Positions 11,938 through 14,503 of a DNA stretch of 14,503 bases are shown one piece after another. Source of the stretch: Candidatus Zixiibacteriota bacterium (GTDB taxonomy: Bacteria; Zixibacteria; MSB-5A5; SM1-73); assembly GCA_020341875.1 (NCBI GenBank), contig CP070839.1, forward strand, positions 790,576 through 805,078, read 5' to 3'. The notes beneath the pieces were generated by a model. That model made no database searches, was not told the origin of the DNA, and saw only the letters and a program-made list of their open reading frames with translations. Every line of letters begins with the position of its first letter. Positions within the stretch are counted from its first letter, which is position 1. A program made the translations under genes and the position numbers.

Positions 11938-14503
11938 ATGCGCATTTCCAAAAGGGAAGTGGCTGCATTTATCGTGGGGCTGACGTTTTTGGTGCTATCC
12001 AGCGTGCCTGCCTCAGCCGGGATAACCGGCAAGGTATCGGGTAGGGTGATCGACGCCGAAACCGGCGTGGAACTTCCTGGTGCCTCCATCAGAATCGACG
12101 GAACCACCATGGGGAACATGGCCGGTCCGGACGGCTCCTATTACGTCACCAATGTCCCTGCGGGAAGCTATTCAGTCACTGGTTCCCTAATCGGGTATAT
12201 TTCCATGACGGTGAAGGAAGTAAGGGTGATGGCCGACCGCACCACGGAGGTGAGTTTCAAACTGAAGGCCTCCGCGGTCGAGGTGGAGGGGGTTACCGTC
12301 ACGGCCAAAAGAAAGATTATCGAGAAGGACGTTACCGCCAGCGTGAGGACCATCTCCACCGAAGACATCAAGAACATGCCGGTGAAGGAGATCTCCGAGA
12401 TACTCTCCACCCAGGTGGGCTTCGTGACCAAAGCCAACGAGCTTCATATAAGAGGCGGAAGGGCGGGCGAGGCCTTGTTCATCGTCGACGGGGTGGAGAC
12501 CCGGGACCTCCTGGGAGGCCTGGGAAAGGTGAGCGGAGGAATGAACGTCTCCTCCGCCAACATCGAGGAGATCTCGGTGATGAAGTCTGGGTTTGATGCC
12601 GAGTACGGAAACGTCCAGTCCGCCGTGATAAACGTGGTGACCAAGGGGGGATCGAGCAAGATCACCCAGGGCTACATGGAGTTCCAGACCGATGATTTCG
12701 GGACGGGCAAGTTGAACAAGTACTCCCGGAACAGCGATCGGGTGGAGTTCTCCTTGAGCGGGCCGGATCCGTTCTTTACCACCCATTTCCTGCCTTCCAT
12801 TGGAATCAAGTTCCTGGGGGAGAGATTGGCCTACTACTTAAGCGGCATCACCTACAAGACGGATACCTGGTATCAGGTTAACAAGTACGCTACTCCCACC
12901 ACCCAGAAGGAATACCGGGTTGACCGGATCCTGGGGTTCGACATCCCCGAGAGATTGAGCAACGATTACTCCCTTACCTTCAAACTGACTTACAGGGCTT
13001 CAGCCGACAAGACCCTGATCTTCTCTCACAAGCAGAACTGGGAGCGCTATTCCCTCTTCTTTGATCCTTCAGGCGGGAATGAGCTCAAGGAGAGCCGAGG
13101 GGCGGTGCATATATGGGAGTACCGCTACGTTCCTCAGAACTTGCCGCAGGTGGACAGTCATAACAACTCGCTGAGCCTGCGCTTCACCCACAACGTGAGC
13201 AAGAGCTCCTTTTACGAGGTTCAGGTCAGCCGGTTCGTTACCAGTTATTTTCAGAGACCGGGAAATCCGCACGTTCCGGGTGGTGGAAAGGACCCGGGCA
13301 TGTTCACTTTAAGTCAGTACTGGGAGCTTTTCTCCGGACCTCAGGACGCCAACCATAACGGAGTCTGGGATGATGCCGAGTCTTATTTGGACGTGAACCA
13401 GAACGGCCAGTACGACCCGGGAGAACCCTTCCAGGATACAAACAAGGGTAAGAATGGCGTATGGGACCCGGGGGAGCCGTTCGTGGAGTTCTATCAACCG
13501 GACGGTGTTTACGATCCCTGGGACATCTTTGACCCGGACATCCACGATCTCCCCGGAGAGGGAAGATGGAACAATGCCGAGGCCTTCTACTTAGACAGTG
13601 ACGATCCCACCGACCCCAACGACGGTGTGGGAGGACCTGACGGGAAGTTCAACGACTGGAAGCTGCCCCACACTGCAGGCTGGCAGGACATGCCCGAGCC
13701 TTACGTGGATGGTGACGTCAACCTGGGCGAGCCCTTTACCGACCTGAACAAGGACGGATTGCGGGGTGACGACGAACCTTACCAGGATTTGAGCTCCAAC
13801 GGAGCCTACGACGGGCCCAACGATCCCTGGACATTCGGGGTGCCTTACGAGGACAGAAATCGAAACGGAAGGTTCGATTATCCCAACGGCGTTTGGTATC
13901 CCGGTGAAGACTACGTCGATCTCAACAATAACGGGAAGTGGGACGACAAAGATGGTTTCTGGGACTGGGGAAACGAACGGCGATCTTATTATCACAACCG
14001 AAGCTCCACCATGCTCACCCTGAAGGTGGACTTCACCAGCCAGGTGACCAAGGAACACCAGGTCAGAACCGGCCTCATGATGGAAAGGATGAAGCTTTCT
14101 TACGGCGATATTCGCTACCCTTACTGGGAATACCCGGGCGAGGGAGTTCCCCCCGGCCCTTGGCCCGACCGAGGGCTGTACCGTGACTTCTACACAGTCC
14201 GGCCGGTTCGGGGAGCCTTTTACCTCCGTGATAAGATTGAGTACGGAGCCATGATCGCCAACCTGGGTTTCCGTTACGATTTCTTCCTCCAGTCGTCGGA
14301 CGTCAGAGCGCTGGAGGCCGTGGAGACCCAGACCGAGACCGAGGTGCTGGACACCCGGTCGAAGATCTCGCCGCGGATCGGCGTCTCCTATCCTATCTCG
14401 GACAAAGCCAAGGTGTATTTCAACTACGGACACTTCTATCAACTGCCCGAGCTGCACTACATGTACATGCAGACCACCCAGCTGGCGAGCTTTTACAGCC
14501 AGT
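11938..14503 (+). CDS. TonB-dependent outer-membrane receptor with Asp/Asn-rich loop array (3' end cut off)
   Basis: The frame stays open for 855 codons to the window edge, so the C-terminus is missing. Residues 1-27 are a signal peptide ending Pro-Ala-Ser-Ala. Residues 29 to about 110 form a carboxypeptidase-regulatory-like domain (Gly-Arg-Val-Ile-Asp-Ala-Glu-Thr-Gly...Leu-Pro-Gly-Ala). Glu-Gly-Val-Thr-Val-Thr-Ala (117-123) resembles a TonB box, and the plug domain (about 125-240) includes His-Ile-Arg-Gly-Gly-Arg, Phe-Ile-Val-Asp-Gly-Val and Glu-Tyr-Gly-Asn. Beta-barrel strands follow, interrupted at about 470-680 by an acidic insertion with about ten Asp-X-Asn-X-Asn-Gly-type loops, many ending Gly-Glu-Pro-(Phe/Tyr). 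These resemble EF-hand or dockerin calcium loops and probably form a surface loop. Barrel-like sequence resumes afterwards. The GGAG at 11923-11926 is 11 bases from the ATG. The substrate is unknown; the family imports siderophores, glycans, peptides or cofactors with TonB energy. Confidence 0.9.
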   Translation, partial: MRISKREVAAFIVGLTFLVLSSVPASAGITGKVSGRVIDAETGVELPGASIRIDGTTMGNMAGPDGSYYVTNVPAGSYSVTGSLIGYISMTVKEVRVMADRTTEVSFKLKASAVEVEGVTVTAKRKIIEKDVTASVRTISTEDIKNMPVKEISEILSTQVGFVTKANELHIRGGRAGEALFIVDGVETRDLLGGLGKVSGGMNVSSANIEEISVMKSGFDAEYGNVQSAVINVVTKGGSSKITQGYMEFQTDDFGTGKLNKYSRNSDRVEFSLSGPDPFFTTHFLPSIGIKFLGERLAYYLSGITYKTDTWYQVNKYATPTTQKEYRVDRILGFDIPERLSNDYSLTFKLTYRASADKTLIFSHKQNWERYSLFFDPSGGNELKESRGAVHIWEYRYVPQNLPQVDSHNNSLSLRFTHNVSKSSFYEVQVSRFVTSYFQRPGNPHVPGGGKDPGMFTLSQYWELFSGPQDANHNGVWDDAESYLDVNQNGQYDPGEPFQDTNKGKNGVWDPGEPFVEFYQPDGVYDPWDIFDPDIHDLPGEGRWNNAEAFYLDSDDPTDPNDGVGGPDGKFNDWKLPHTAGWQDMPEPYVDGDVNLGEPFTDLNKDGLRGDDEPYQDLSSNGAYDGPNDPWTFGVPYEDRNRNGRFDYPNGVWYPGEDYVDLNNNGKWDDKDGFWDWGNERRSYYHNRSSTMLTLKVDFTSQVTKEHQVRTGLMMERMKLSYGDIRYPYWEYPGEGVPPGPWPDRGLYRDFYTVRPVRGAFYLRDKIEYGAMIANLGFRYDFFLQSSDVRALEAVETQTETEVLDTRSKISPRIGVSYPISDKAKVYFNYGHFYQLPELHYMYMQTTQLASFYSQ

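Noticed and set aside
13591..14457. 288-codon minus-strand frame, rich in Val, opposite the TonB receptor
   Set aside because: It is the complement of Asp/Asn/Gly-rich plus-strand codons (GAC and AAC read as GTC and GTT), which explains the Val richness. The plus frame has clear domains.

Overview
The window reads as a chromosomal segment of a Gram-negative bacterium with moderately high G+C. The Gram-negative call rests on three points: a TonB-dependent outer-membrane receptor, a periplasmic PDZ protein with a signal peptide, and a complete type II fatty-acid operon. The receptor begins with a carboxypeptidase-regulatory-like domain and carries a large Asp/Asn/Gly-rich insertion. That style is common in Bacteroidetes-like and FCB-group lineages, including several uncultured candidate phyla. 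The phylum is a guess; the Gram-negative call is well supported.

Layout. (1) Bases 1-753 hold a GIY-YIG mini-nuclease gene between a degenerate tRNA-Ala-like copy (219-269) and an intact tRNA-Ala(GGC) (635-710), which is followed by a strong terminator. (2) Bases 754-1336 are non-coding, with palindromic repeats. (3) Bases 1337-2290 encode an exported protein with two PDZ domains and a C-terminal coiled coil but no protease domain. (4) Bases 2291-2955 are a non-coding island of REP/MITE-like palindromes, including two copies of a hairpin element. (5) Bases 2956-10464 carry, all on the + strand, a near-consensus promoter, yceD (DUF177), rpmF, plsX, fabH, fabD, fabG, acpP, fabF and rnc. A LipM-type octanoyltransferase gene (10470-11330) follows directly. 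(6) Bases 11331-11937 are non-coding and hold the control region for (7), a TonB-dependent receptor that runs off the right edge (11938-14503).

How the genes work together. FabD loads malonate onto ACP, FabH starts chains, FabF extends them and FabG reduces the 3-keto intermediate. PlsX sends finished acyl chains from ACP to phospholipid synthesis, and the LipM-like enzyme would take octanoyl-ACP to lipoylate proteins. YceD and L32 (rpmF) tie the cluster to ribosome assembly, and RNase III processes rRNA. No dehydratase (fabZ) or enoyl reductase is present here, so those steps must be encoded elsewhere.

Novelty. The core is a widely conserved operon and I see no defence or other unknown multi-gene system. 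The points most worth checking are the tRNA-copy/GIY-YIG/tRNA arrangement, the repeat islands, a promoter that predicts a nearly leaderless yceD mRNA, a possible 36-codon ORF bridging fabH and fabD, and an EF-hand-like calcium-loop array inside the TonB receptor.
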